From positions 6,479,501 to 6,543,500 of the forward strand of contig NZ_CP041405.1 in NCBI RefSeq assembly GCF_007066085.1: a stretch of DNA of 64,000 nucleotides. The letters are read 5' to 3'. A model generated the notes under the pieces. The model made no database searches, was not told the DNA's origin, and saw nothing but the letters and a program-made list of their open reading frames with translations. Positions 7,470 to 16,249 of this stretch are shown here, one piece after another. Position numbers and translations under genes: made by a program. Numbering within the stretch: position 1 is the stretch's first letter; each line of letters starts with the position of its first letter. The DNA is from Paenibacillus thiaminolyticus. GTDB taxonomy: Bacteria; Bacillota; Bacilli; Paenibacillales; Paenibacillaceae.

Positions 7470-9683
7470 TCAGGCTTGCTTCGACATCGAATACGGAAGC
7501 GCCGCCTCATCGTAGTTGTCTGCGCCAGACGCGTCGGTCATCTCGAAGGAGAGCGTGCCGCCGGCTTTGACCTGGTCGTGCGTTACATACAGCTTCTCGA
7601 CCGGAGCACCGTTCAACTGGACGCCGGCCACGTATTTGTTGACATCCGAGTTGTTCCCGGCCTCGATGACGAGCTGCGTGCCGTCTTCGAGATGAACGGT
7701 CATCCGCTGGAACAGCGGCGTGCCGAGCACATATTCCGGCACCCCCGGGCTGAGCGGATAGAAGCCCATCGCGCCGAAGACGTACCAGCCGGACAAGCTG
7801 CCGTTGTCCTCGTCGCCGGGAAGTCCGTCCGGGCGGGCGCTGAACAGCTCATCCATCGTCTTGCGCACCCAATGCTGCGTCAAGGACGGATAGCCGAGCG
7901 CCGCATAGATGTACGGGAAGTGGAAGCTAGGCTGATTGCTGATGGCGAACTGGCCGAAATCGATCGCCGCCATCTCCGACATCTCGTGAATCTCGAAGCC
8001 GTACGAGCCGACCTTGAACTCCGGCTTCGCCGCGAACAGCGCATCGAGCTGGCGCTTGCACGCTTCGCGTCCGCCCATCAGGTCGGCCAGACCGCGCAGA
8101 TCGTGCTGGACCGCCCAGCTGCTCTGGTAAGCGCCGCCCTCGGTATACGGTCCGCCCCACATCGTCGGATCGAACGGCTCCAGCCAGCTGCCATCCTGAA
8201 GCTTGCCGCGCATGAAGCCGACGGACGGATCGAACAGGTGCGCATAGTTCTTCGCGCGCTCCATGAGCTGTGCGTATTCCTCCTCGCGGCCAAGATGCTT
8301 CGCGATCTGGGCGATGCAGAAGTCGCCGTACACGTAATCGAGCGTATTGCACACGCTCTCGTGCGTATGGATGTCGGCAGGCATATAGTTGTATTTCAAA
8401 TATTCGCCCATGCCTTTGCGCCCGTAGCGATTGTCACTGGATACAGTCATCGCATGCTTGAGCAAGCCTTCGAACGCCGTCTCGACGTCGAAGCCGGTAT
8501 TGCCCTTGACGACGGCATCGGCGAAGGACACGTCGATGAGCGTGCCAGGCATCATGCTCCGTTCGCCGGGAGATGCCCACTTCGGCATCCAGCCGGCTTC
8601 CTTGTAGGCATTGACCCAGCCCTGCATCATCTCGTTCACGAACGAAGGATAGAGCAGGTTATAGAGCGGGAACGAGGTGCGGTACGTATCCCAGAAGCCG
8701 ATGTCTGCGAAGAGCGGCCCTTCTTCGATCTTGCCGTTGTACGGGCTGTAATGAATCTGCTTCCCGTTCGCATCATATTCATGGATCGCATGCGGATACA
8801 GGCTGGTCCGGTACAAGCAGGTATAGAACGTATCGAGACGTTCCGTATCTTCGCTCTCGGCTTCAATGACGCGAAGCTGCTTCTCCCATGTCTCGGCCGC
8901 CAGGCTTCTGACTTCGTCGAAGGAGCGGCCGCCGATTTCGCGCTCCAGGTTGATGCGCGCCTGCTCCTCGCTGATGAACGAGGTGCTCACGCGGACATGT
9001 ACGGTTCCGTGCTCGGGAACGTCGAGCCCGACATACGCGCCGATACGCTCGCCCGTCGCAGACAGGCTGCCGATCGCCTTGTATTCCTGATCGGACAAGC
9101 CGCTGGCATCGGCCAGGACCGGACAATCAAATGTCATGACGAAGTGCATGCGGTAGTTGTCCGGCGTGCCTCCGGCCTTGGCCGTCGTATAGCCGCTCAG
9201 CGTTCGCTTGTCCGGATCAATCGTCATCGACGCTTCGCCAGGGAACGTCGACAGGATGAAGCGCGCGCCGTCGCGGCGGTCGAACGTCAGCCGGATGCTG
9301 GCGCAGCGCGCGGTTGGAGTCAGCTCCATTGCCGTCTCGTAGCGGAGCAGGCGAACCTTGAAGTAGTCCGGCTTCACGACCATGTCCTGACGGCGGAACG
9401 AGGAAGAGCGCTCCGGCGCCCATACTTTGAGCGGGCCGGTCTGCGGCATCATCGTCATATGGCCGTAGTCGCCGATCCAAGGGCTTGGCTGGTGAGTGAG
9501 CCGGATCCCTTCCAGCCGGTTATGATGCGGGCTGAAGTACCAGCCGCCTGCGGCTTCATTCGTTTGCGGGCTCCAGGCGTTCATGCCCCAAGGCATCGAG
9601 ACGAGCGGCAGCGTATTCCCGTTCGAATACGGGTAGACCGAGTCTGTGCCTTGCAGCGGATGGACATGCTTGAGTAAGCTCAT
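7470..9683 (-). CDS. Glycoside hydrolase family 92 alpha-mannosidase
   Basis: A 737-residue GH92 enzyme, calcium-dependent exo-alpha-mannosidases that act with inversion on mannans and N-glycan branches. Family landmarks are the N-terminal VHPLQGTDS, the central GFWDTYRTSFPLYNLL and the C-terminal GDEDNGSLSGWYVF followed by GFYPLSPGVPEYVLG near residues 618-650. There is no signal peptide, so it probably acts on imported oligosaccharides. Start at ATG 9683, eight bases after AAGGAG. It is divergent from an AraC-type gene that is its likely regulator. Confidence 0.95.
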   Translation of the reverse strand: MSLLKHVHPLQGTDSVYPYSNGNTLPLVSMPWGMNAWSPQTNEAAGGWYFSPHHNRLEGIRLTHQPSPWIGDYGHMTMMPQTGPLKVWAPERSSSFRRQDMVVKPDYFKVRLLRYETAMELTPTARCASIRLTFDRRDGARFILSTFPGEASMTIDPDKRTLSGYTTAKAGGTPDNYRMHFVMTFDCPVLADASGLSDQEYKAIGSLSATGERIGAYVGLDVPEHGTVHVRVSTSFISEEQARINLEREIGGRSFDEVRSLAAETWEKQLRVIEAESEDTERLDTFYTCLYRTSLYPHAIHEYDANGKQIHYSPYNGKIEEGPLFADIGFWDTYRTSFPLYNLLYPSFVNEMMQGWVNAYKEAGWMPKWASPGERSMMPGTLIDVSFADAVVKGNTGFDVETAFEGLLKHAMTVSSDNRYGRKGMGEYLKYNYMPADIHTHESVCNTLDYVYGDFCIAQIAKHLGREEEYAQLMERAKNYAHLFDPSVGFMRGKLQDGSWLEPFDPTMWGGPYTEGGAYQSSWAVQHDLRGLADLMGGREACKRQLDALFAAKPEFKVGSYGFEIHEMSEMAAIDFGQFAISNQPSFHFPYIYAALGYPSLTQHWVRKTMDELFSARPDGLPGDEDNGSLSGWYVFGAMGFYPLSPGVPEYVLGTPLFQRMTVHLEDGTQLVIEAGNNSDVNKYVAGVQLNGAPVEKLYVTHDQVKAGGTLSFEMTDASGADNYDEAALPYSMSKQA

Positions 9684-9748
9684 ATATATTCGCTCCTTCG
9701 GAATGAATGTTATATTAAATATGGCTATCATATTTATTGTAGAGCGAA

Positions 9749-9782
9749 ATGTTATAAATCACCTATCATTATTTTATAACAT
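9749..9782. promoter_or_regulatory. Inverted-repeat operator between the GH92 and AraC-type genes
   Basis: Perfect 10-bp arms ATGTTATAAA and TTTATAACAT are separated by 14 bp, with arm centres 24 bp apart, in the AT-rich divergent intergenic region. Spacing and position suit a dimeric AraC-family regulator controlling both genes. Confidence 0.55.
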
Positions 9783-9852
9783 CTCTCATTTTTAATGATA
9801 AAATGGGCTTAATGCGATCTTCGCACACATTCGGGTGAAAAGAGGGATCGGG

Positions 9853-10725
9853 ATGTTCCCGGATAATCTGCATGGCGACGAGGAAATTCATGGCGAATTT
9901 CCGTTCACGTTGAAGATACATCGGCTGAAAGGCACCGTGCCGGCTCATGTCCATCATTTTATTGAGTATACGTATGCGATCCAGGGGAGAGGGACGGAGC
10001 GGATCAATGGCGTCGAGAAGGAGCTGGCTCCCGGCACCTTCACTTTACTGTTTCCCCATCAGGTGCACGAAATAGACATTCCACCCGGGGAGGAGCTCAT
10101 TCTCTATGTCGGGGCGATCGGGCTGAAGGCGTTTTTCGGCGCGGGGGATTCGTTCCTGACCTTGCACCGTCTGCTGAAGGATGCGGAGAATGAAGACAAC
10201 TCGACCTACAAGCTGGACGACGCCACCGCGGTTGAGATGCTCCCGCTGCTGCATCAGATGTATGACGAGATTCGGGAGGAGAAGCCGTGGAGCCGCACCA
10301 TGTTCCTGGCGAAGCTGACCCAGCTGTTCGTCCTGTTCGAGCGCTACCGTCTGGATCGGTTGGAGCGCTGCCAGGAGGGCTACTCGGGCATGCAGCGCCG
10401 GGGGATGTGGGAAGTGATCCACTATGTATATCAAAATTTCAAGGAAGACATCACCTTGGAAATGCTGGCCGAGCGCTTCAGTTACAGCGTGCCGTATATT
10501 AGCGCCGCCTTCAAGCAGGCAGTCGGCGAAAATTATTATTCCTTCCTCGAGCGGAACCGGACTGCCCATGCGTGCAATCTGCTGATCGGCACCGATATGA
10601 AGATTACCGATGTCGCTTATGAGGCCGGCTTCAAATCGTATCCGACCTTCGTGCGCGTCTTCCAGACCCGGATGGGCATGTCTCCGACCGCCTACCGCAA
10701 GCGCGAATATATCGCGCTGACATGA
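9853..10725 (+). CDS. AraC-family transcriptional regulator with cupin sensor domain
   Basis: A 290-residue regulator. The N-terminal cupin domain (HVHHFIEYTYAIQGRG with the conserved HxH and Tyr) would sense a sugar. The C-terminal double helix-turn-helix spans about residues 190-290 (ITLEMLAERFSYSVPYISAAFKQ, then ITDVAYEAGFKSYPTFVRVFQ and the GMSPTAYRK signature). ATG 9853 with AGAGGGA upstream is preferred to GTG 9835. Divergent orientation from the GH92 gene suggests it activates mannoside use. Confidence 0.92.
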   Translation: MFPDNLHGDEEIHGEFPFTLKIHRLKGTVPAHVHHFIEYTYAIQGRGTERINGVEKELAPGTFTLLFPHQVHEIDIPPGEELILYVGAIGLKAFFGAGDSFLTLHRLLKDAENEDNSTYKLDDATAVEMLPLLHQMYDEIREEKPWSRTMFLAKLTQLFVLFERYRLDRLERCQEGYSGMQRRGMWEVIHYVYQNFKEDITLEMLAERFSYSVPYISAAFKQAVGENYYSFLERNRTAHACNLLIGTDMKITDVAYEAGFKSYPTFVRVFQTRMGMSPTAYRKREYIALT

Positions 10726-10782
10726 CGGCGGCGGGTATGCAAGGTACTGTTTTTTAACTTAATTGTTGATATTCTTCGAATG

Positions 10783-10822
10783 AAAAAGCGTATTCGAGTT
10801 AAATATCGAGTACGCTTTTTTC
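10783..10822. terminator. Bidirectional intrinsic terminator
   Basis: A near-perfect stem (AAAAAGCGTA with TACGCTTTTTT, extended by TCGA/TCGA) between convergent genes, with A-run and T-run flanks that serve both strands. Confidence 0.88.
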
Positions 10823-11666
10823 AAGTGGCGAATAATTGAAGTTGCTTCTTCATCATTTCCTTAAAATCGTGTTTCTCCCAAAGCGTTAACACTTCTTCTA
10901 TTCCTAATCGTTCTACTAAATTAACGACAACTCTGTAACCAAGATAATATCCTAATCGCATATACGTAAAGTGATTGCCGCCGTTTATCGAAAACCACTC
11001 CTTAAAAAATGGTCCGTACTCTATTCCATTTTCTACATCCTCCAAAAACTTATGGGCAATCCTTGATTCATTTTCTTGCGCGAACAGTATCCATTTTTTA
11101 TCTTCTTCAAATGCAAAATATTCATCTAAATCTGCTTGAACTATTTTTGTAGATAAATAAGTTGCAATTCCTTCTTGCAAAAGCCAAGTGTGCGGATTGA
11201 TCCAATCTACTTTATCCCAAGAAATTTGATTTATATCGTTATATAAATGATGTGCTGCATGACCGAATTCATGAGCAATGATAAGTTGGATATATTTTTC
11301 ATGATATGGTAACTTTTCTAGACAAAAAGCGACTTCGGGATTGTACTGGCGATATGTATAAGCATTACTGCCATATAACCCTACAAGTAAATGTACATCT
11401 TTTGTGAATGTAATAGGAAATATGGATTCGTAAGCATTTGTTATTTTAGGAATGTTTTCCATAAATAAATCCCGCATCGGCAAAATATCCTGTAATTTTG
11501 CAGGATGTAATTCGATTGCCTTTTGCTTTTTTTCTTCAACATGTAAACAGTGATAGTTAAAATATTCCTTATAATCGTTTTCATATTTGCTGTAGTAATC
11601 ATTCAAATACTCTATAGTTGCTTCATAGTTTTTTACAAATGGCTCTGCCACATCGATTATTTTCAT
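10821..11666 (-). CDS. DUF2268-like zinc metalloprotease-family protein
   Basis: A 281-residue cytoplasmic protein with a gluzincin-type site: HEFGHAAHH (HExxH) near residue 131 and the downstream LLQEGIATY whose glutamate would be the third zinc ligand. This fits DUF2268-type predicted Zn-dependent proteases. The substrate is unknown. The gene is clearly AT-rich compared with its neighbours and has a long AT-rich upstream region, which suggests horizontal origin. Start at ATG 11666 behind AGGGGG. Confidence 0.85.
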   Translation of the reverse strand: MKIIDVAEPFVKNYEATIEYLNDYYSKYENDYKEYFNYHCLHVEEKKQKAIELHPAKLQDILPMRDLFMENIPKITNAYESIFPITFTKDVHLLVGLYGSNAYTYRQYNPEVAFCLEKLPYHEKYIQLIIAHEFGHAAHHLYNDINQISWDKVDWINPHTWLLQEGIATYLSTKIVQADLDEYFAFEEDKKWILFAQENESRIAHKFLEDVENGIEYGPFFKEWFSINGGNHFTYMRLGYYLGYRVVVNLVERLGIEEVLTLWEKHDFKEMMKKQLQLFAT

Positions 11667-11899
11667 GATTATTTTTCCCCCTTTAGTACATTTCCTGTCC
11701 TTTTCTTAACTACTTTATTTCTTCTTTCATTACCGATTCTTATTCTGCAATATTACCAAAAACCTTGCAAAAACTCCGTTTTTCTCAATGGAATCGATTC
11801 AACTTTTGATCTCATTGATAATCTCAAAAAACAATGAGAGGCCAGTCCGGATGCCATCAAAAGGGGGATTCGCGATACGCAACCGGATTGTGCAATGAA
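11667..11899. other. AT-rich intergenic region without gene
   Basis: This carries the promoter area of the metalloprotease-like gene in AT-rich DNA. An AT-rich frame on the plus strand has no ribosome site and is rejected. Confidence 0.4.
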
Positions 11900-11942
11900 G
11901 AAGCCTGCATCGGCTGGTATCCCACCAGGGTTTGCAGGCTTC
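11900..11942 (-). terminator. Terminator hairpin of the alpha/beta hydrolase gene
   Basis: GAAGCCTGCA pairs with TGCAGGCTTC around a 23-nt loop that can pair further. It lies 14 bp beyond the stop codon of the minus-strand hydrolase. Confidence 0.65.
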
Positions 11943-11955
11943 GCTGTCGGCAAGG

Positions 11956-12996
11956 TTAAGAGTCTTGCCGTGTACGGTTGTGGATTACACTTTTAATCGC
12001 ATCTATGACTAAGTCCGGCTCATCATGCATGACCATATGGCCGCTTCTTTCCGCTACAATCAGCTCGCTGTCGGTGGAGAGCTGCAGCATGTCCCGCTGC
12101 TGCGCTTGCCAAATGTCTTCCAGCTGTCTGCTGGCTTCGGCCGACATCCCGAATGCGGTGGCGTCGTTCGGGATCCCGTGTGTAATGATTTTTACGGGAA
12201 GGGAATCAAGGCGCTGGTTCCGAATGGCTTCTTCGACCTTCGCCAATTGCCGATCTTCCTCTTCCGCTGTATCCAGGAAGCTGGACGAAGCCTCCACATT
12301 GACGAAGAAGGTTCTTTCTTTTTCCGGCATTTGGGCTAACAACGAATTTTGAAATAGTCGGAGACCGCCGGACATTTTCAATAGCTTGATGACCGCTTTG
12401 GAGGGCATTCCCGCCGTAGCCGAGTCAAATCCTTCGTTCTCAAAAATCGGATCGGTCTCCCTCGAATAGTTCTCGGGTCTGGCATCCAGCAAGATCAGCC
12501 CTTCCACCTCATCCTTATACTTCTCGGCGAATAATCGGGAATACATCCCGCCCACGGAATGACCCACCAGAATGTAAGGGCCGTGGATTCCTTCCTGTTC
12601 CAATGCGCTATGCAGCTCCTGCACAATGTTGTCTCCGGAACGTTCGGTGGGCGCTGCATCACTCCAGGCATAACCGGCACGATCATACCGTACGACCGTA
12701 GCGAATTCAGCCAGCTTCTCCGGAATGTCTCTCCAGATTAAGCTGGATTCCCTGCTGCCCGCCTCGAGCAAAATCACAGGCGACCCGGAGCCGATCTTAT
12801 TCACATGCAAGCGAAATCCGCCAACATCAACAAGCTTGCCAGGAGGGGCATAGTTTTTCTTAGCTTGTTGGGCGGATACATATTCATATACAAATCCGGA
12901 ACCGATCAAAAGCGCCACGCAACATATAAAAACGAGCAGTATCTTGGTCCAAGATCTCTTTTTTCTATTTCTGACTTTTACAACGGGTTGATTCAT
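11956..12996 (-). CDS. Membrane-anchored alpha/beta hydrolase
   Basis: A 346-residue alpha/beta-fold hydrolase. A basic N-terminus and one transmembrane helix at about residues 18-42 anchor it, with the catalytic domain outside. The nucleophile elbow GHSVGG lies near residue 145, a DARPEN strand end follows, and SGHMVMHDEP near residue 325 supplies the catalytic His. The substrate is not predictable. Start at ATG 12996 behind TTGGAGGA; a good promoter lies just upstream and a hairpin follows the stop. Confidence 0.88.
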   Translation of the reverse strand: MNQPVVKVRNRKKRSWTKILLVFICCVALLIGSGFVYEYVSAQQAKKNYAPPGKLVDVGGFRLHVNKIGSGSPVILLEAGSRESSLIWRDIPEKLAEFATVVRYDRAGYAWSDAAPTERSGDNIVQELHSALEQEGIHGPYILVGHSVGGMYSRLFAEKYKDEVEGLILLDARPENYSRETDPIFENEGFDSATAGMPSKAVIKLLKMSGGLRLFQNSLLAQMPEKERTFFVNVEASSSFLDTAEEEDRQLAKVEEAIRNQRLDSLPVKIITHGIPNDATAFGMSAEASRQLEDIWQAQQRDMLQLSTDSELIVAERSGHMVMHDEPDLVIDAIKSVIHNRTRQDS

Positions 12997-13041
12997 GTCG
13001 CGACAATTCCTCCAATAGATCGTATAGTTGAGTAAGTATTT

Positions 13042-13070
13042 ATTGTATCCATTGTTCCAATATTAACCAA
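13042..13070 (-). promoter_or_regulatory. Promoter of the membrane hydrolase gene
   Basis: Reading leftward, TTGGTT and TACAAT are 17 bp apart, about 45 bp before the start codon. Confidence 0.55.
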
Positions 13071-13187
13071 TGGGCTAACGGCTTGTCTGCTACTAGACTT
13101 AAGTCCAGTGAGAATGGTTGACTTGTTCCTTGAATCGTTATGAAGGGAACGGTTCATTTTGAGCTGAATTGTTGCTGCTTGAGTACT

Positions 13188-13218
13188 CAAAAACGCTTGG
13201 ACAATAATCCAAGCATTT
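13188..13218 (-). terminator. Intrinsic terminator of the small GNAT gene
   Basis: Reading leftward, GCTTGGA and TCCAAGC form the stem and are followed by GTTTTTG. Confidence 0.75.
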
Positions 13219-13238
13219 TCGAGTTATATTTATTTTCT

Positions 13239-13643
13239 TTAGCTGCCAGATTGTCTATTATAGTTCCGCAAAATCATGCCATTGGTCTTCCTCATTCTGA
13301 ATTGGTCATAATAAGGAACTAAGTCGTCGTCACAGCATAAATCAATCATATAGATGTCATCCAATTCTGTTCGCATCCGAGTTACTAATTCCTTGCCTAT
13401 GCCTTTATTTTTGTACGCTGGCAACACTTCAAGCAATGGAATGTAGGCAGACAGAATTCCGTCACTTATCGCTGTAATAAATCCAACCACTCGATTCGCA
13501 GTCTCATCAACCGCAAGAATCACTTTACTGCTTTGCTTCAGTAGTCTTAAGTGAGTGTCTGGAGCCGGCGGATTCGGCCAATCCACGAAAAATCCTTGTA
13601 ACATACCGGAAGTAATCCCATCGAGTGAATTCTTGTATATCAT
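13239..13643 (-). CDS. GNAT-family acetyltransferase
   Basis: A 134-residue GNAT protein. The acetyl-CoA loop reads LPAYKNKGIGKELV (Q/RxxGxG/A type) near residue 80, after the PLLEVLPAY strand; DLCCDDDLVPYYDQF is the usual C-terminal strand-helix. It resembles small cytoplasmic acetyltransferases of unknown substrate. Start at the second ATG (13643), because the first ATG overlaps the AGGAG site. A palindrome AATTCGTATGAATT (13658-13671) lies in its leader. Confidence 0.87.
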   Translation of the reverse strand: MIYKNSLDGITSGMLQGFFVDWPNPPAPDTHLRLLKQSSKVILAVDETANRVVGFITAISDGILSAYIPLLEVLPAYKNKGIGKELVTRMRTELDDIYMIDLCCDDDLVPYYDQFRMRKTNGMILRNYNRQSGS

Positions 13644-13834
13644 AGATATCATCTCCTAATTCGTATGAATTGATTAGACAGATGATGTATATCAAAAGTA
13701 AAGTAACAATATATGACCTCCAAGCATGCTGCTATTTCACTTACATTTCAAAATTTCTTCTCTGTGTGAAGAATGCATGTTCACTGCTTATTTCATTAAA
13801 TTATACACGTATTTCACTGCTCTGGTCGCGATAG

Positions 13835-13957
13835 TCAGATATCCCATTCTCCCTTTCTTGCTTTTTCGATCGTTGCGGATGAGGCGGGCAGCGTCCACTC
13901 GTTGCCGGACTCGACATTGTGATTCCAGGCCGAGCGATTATGTTCCAAAATATCCAT
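13835..13957 (-). pseudogene. 5' remnant of a SAM-dependent methyltransferase
   Basis: From ATG 13957 (behind AGGAAGG) the frame reads ILEHNRSAWNHNVESGNEWT and ends at a TGA after 40 residues. This matches the N-terminus of a common class I methyltransferase group (HNRxAWNxxVExGNxWT), whose remaining 200 or so residues are absent. Confidence 0.65.
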
Positions 13958-14122
13958 GAAAACCTACACTTCCTTCCTGAACGAACACCGCCGTTCGACA
14001 TATTGTTCATTTCATGCTTGTGTATTAGTATAGGGGAAAAGTGGAAAACGGACAATGAAGTGACGGTGTTGTGGAGTCAAGCCAATGATAAGGCATATAT
14101 AAATCGATAAGGTGAGGAAACG
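13958..14122. other. Upstream region of the methyltransferase gene, no gene seen
   Basis: AT-rich DNA with the AAGGTGAGGAA ribosome site at its right end. Apart from the methyltransferase remnant to the left (13835-13957), the whole 13644-14122 interval shows no coding frame. Confidence 0.4.
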
Positions 14123-14746
14123 ATGGAGAAGCAGAAGTTAATTCAAATTTTCGACAGGCAGGCGAACCAGTACGATAAGAAAAGAGAAGGCCCGAAAGTA
14201 AAGCAATGGCGGCAGCAGCTTCTAAGCGATGCGAAGGGCGAAGTGCTTGAGCTGGCCGTAGGGGCAGGCGCGAATTTCCCATTTTATCCTCCCGGCGTAC
14301 AGGTTACGGCAGCCGACTTCAGCCCGGCGATGCTGGAGAAGGCGCAGCGGGCCGCCAGGGAGCATCGACTTGATGCCCGATTTATGTGTGCGGATATTGA
14401 AGAGTTGGACTTCGCTGCGTATTCATTCGATACGGTCGTGTCCACGTTATCGATGTGCAGTTATGACCAGCCGCGCATGGTGCTGGAGAAAATGAAGCGG
14501 TGGTGCAGACCCGATGGCTCGATTCTGCTCATGGAGCATGGCATCAGTTCCTATCGTGTATTATCCGCCGTTCAGAAGGCATTGAATCCGTTGCTGTACC
14601 GGGCATATGGATGTCATCATACCAGAGATATTCAGGAGCTGGTGCGTGAAGCGGGCCTTGAGATCCTCAAAGCGGAAAGCTATTGGCTTGATATGGTCCA
14701 ACTGGTCTGGGCACGGCCCGGAGCGCTGGGGGGAACAGGGGGATGA
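14123..14746 (+). CDS. Class I SAM-dependent methyltransferase (UbiE-like)
   Basis: A 207-residue Rossmann methyltransferase. Motif I is VLELAVGAGANFPFYP (residues 41-56), the acidic loop is AADFSP, motif II is ARFMCADIEELDF and motif III is the VVSTLSMCSYDQP region. The profile resembles UbiE/Coq5 and phospholipid N-methyltransferase-like proteins. The acceptor is unknown. Start at ATG 14123 behind AAGGTGAGGAA. The next gene starts 51 bp downstream and may share its transcript. Confidence 0.9.
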   Translation: MEKQKLIQIFDRQANQYDKKREGPKVKQWRQQLLSDAKGEVLELAVGAGANFPFYPPGVQVTAADFSPAMLEKAQRAAREHRLDARFMCADIEELDFAAYSFDTVVSTLSMCSYDQPRMVLEKMKRWCRPDGSILLMEHGISSYRVLSAVQKALNPLLYRAYGCHHTRDIQELVREAGLEILKAESYWLDMVQLVWARPGALGGTGG

Positions 14747-14797
14747 TCAGCGGAGTCGGGGTTCATCCCGATTATCTGTGGATATGGAGGAACGATT

Positions 14798-15115
14798 ATG
14801 AGCACGGAACCGGAAATTGTCGTGTTGCCCCAACATTCACCATCCGGGCTGGCCTATCGCATCTATCCCGAGCCCGATGGCACGATCTATTACGAATCCG
14901 ACCTAATATATACAGATATCGTAGAAATACTCTTTGATTACTGTCAGATCGGGGAAGCCATTATCATGGAGGAAGGCTGGCAGTTCTTGATTCGGCAGCA
15001 TGGCACTCCGTCTTTATTCGATATGAATGCAAAGAGCGGTTGGTTTGACTGCGAAAATCAGGCTGGTGGAAAACCCCTGTTTTATACGAAGGGGTGGAGA
15101 TGTCCATTTGCCTAA
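14798..15115 (+). CDS. Hypothetical protein, 3' end replaced by dispersed repeat
   Basis: A 105-codon frame from ATG 14798 with TGGAGGAACG upstream. The first roughly 85 residues (IYYESDLIYTDIVEILFDYC) look like a real acidic soluble protein of unknown function. The last 18 or so, from QAGGKPLFY, are read out of repeat copy A, which begins near 15059. The original C-terminus is therefore probably lost and the gene may be non-functional. Confidence 0.55.
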   Translation: MSTEPEIVVLPQHSPSGLAYRIYPEPDGTIYYESDLIYTDIVEILFDYCQIGEAIIMEEGWQFLIRQHGTPSLFDMNAKSGWFDCENQAGGKPLFYTKGWRCPFA

Positions 15116-15490
15116 GTGCGTCGGATCCTGGGGGGCATCATCGCCTTCAAGAGACATCATTGCCTTCAGGAGGCATCGTTGCCTTCAGGGGTTTGAACAT
15201 GTGGAGGGAATTGCTGCTATTTTACAGGAATTTCGGCTCAATGAGTCCACATCCCGAGGAATTGCTGCACAGCTACATCATTTTAGGCCCTTTTGCTTTA
15301 AGCCGAAGCGAAAGGGTGAAGTTCCTGCAGTTCTGCAGGATTCCCTTTCTGGTAAAGTCGTCCATACCGAATTGCTGTATTTGCGCAGGATTTCGCTTAC
15401 TGAATAGGTGTAGAAATCGTGCCGTTTGTCAGATTTCGCTTACCGAATAGGTGTGTCTGGAGAAATCGTGCGGTTTTGCGGATTGGTGCA
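15059..15490. repeat. Dispersed repeat, copy A (truncated)
   Basis: Homologous to copies at 29900-30380 and 56014-56490: it starts with the CAGGCTG-TGGAAAACCCC end, contains the shared GGCTCAATGAGTCCACAT and CATCATTTTAGGCCCTTTTG blocks, and fades near 15490 without the terminal TTTCTCAACAGCCTG. Internal modules resembling GAATTGCTGC-TTTACAGGA recur. Reading frames inside are not conserved as protein. Confidence 0.85.
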
Positions 15491-15563
15491 GTGAATGCAG
15501 AAGAATTCGTTGCCTGGATCCAAGCGTATAGGGAAGACGCCAGCAAAGCGGGAGGGTAAGGCG

Positions 15564-16181
15564 ATGCGAAGGTACAAAACGAAAGTAGGACAGCAGCTAA
15601 TCTATGAATCCTATGAGAGGCTGCTGGCTTCCTGGAATGTGGCTTGGGCAGAGCAGGATATTATGACGACCTATGGAACGACCCATGTCATTACGGCGGG
15701 TTCACCTGCCGATCCCGTGTTATTATTGCTCCATGGAACGGCCGATAATTCAGCAATGATGTGGGTATACAACATTGAGCAGCTGTCCGAGAGATTCTAT
15801 GTTATCGCGATAGACGCGATTGGCGGTTCCGGCAAGAGCGAGCCGAATGAACGATATGCCAATGAATTCGATCAGACGGCATGGCTTGACGAGTTGCTGG
15901 ATGCCATGAACCATTGGCATTATCTGCTCAAGCATTTCAATAACAAATCGATGATGAAGCATGCCATCACGATCTTTACCGATGAGCAGTTGGAATCGAT
16001 CCGCGGGAAAGCGCTATTTCTTATCGGAGAACAAGATATATTGAGCAATTATCCTAAGGCGATTCGAAAGCTGGAGCAGATTCGTCTGAACTACAAAATC
16101 ATAAGGCATGCGGGCCATGCCATAAATCACGAGCAGCCGGAAAAAGTCAATCGGGAGCTTATCGAATACTTGCTGGCATAG
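15564..16181 (+). pseudogene. Alpha/beta hydrolase lacking its nucleophile elbow
   Basis: From ATG 15564 (behind GGGAGGG) a 205-residue frame encodes the front of an alpha/beta hydrolase (VLLLLHGTADNSAMMW oxyanion region) and its end (LFLIGEQDILSNYPKA acid strand, HAGHAINHEQPE histidine). Between DELLDAMN and HWHYLLKHF the strand carrying the GxSxG serine and the following lid, some 60-95 residues in relatives, is missing. The in-frame deletion should abolish hydrolysis. It is either a recent pseudogene or a repurposed fold. Confidence 0.7.
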
Positions 16182-16249
16182 TGCTAATCATGGGGATAAG
16201 CTGGCGCAACGGTTTTTCCCTGTATGTCCTCGGAAGAGAAAGGAGACTG

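Noticed and set aside
7302..9677. 791-codon plus-strand frame opposite the GH92 gene
   Set aside because: It is an antisense shadow caused by high GC at third positions. The minus strand carries clear GH92 motifs, a ribosome site and a terminator.
11550..11837. 95-codon AT-rich hydrophobic frame overlapping the metalloprotease gene start
   Set aside because: It has no ribosome site and is antisense to the 5' end of the metalloprotease-like gene. The hydrophobicity comes from T-rich codons.
13726..13959. 77-codon plus-strand frame in the intergenic region
   Set aside because: It has no ribosome site and is antisense to a recognisable methyltransferase stub.
15094..15450. 118-codon frame in repeat copy A as a gene
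   Set aside because: It lies wholly within the dispersed repeat and does not keep the frame of copies B and C.
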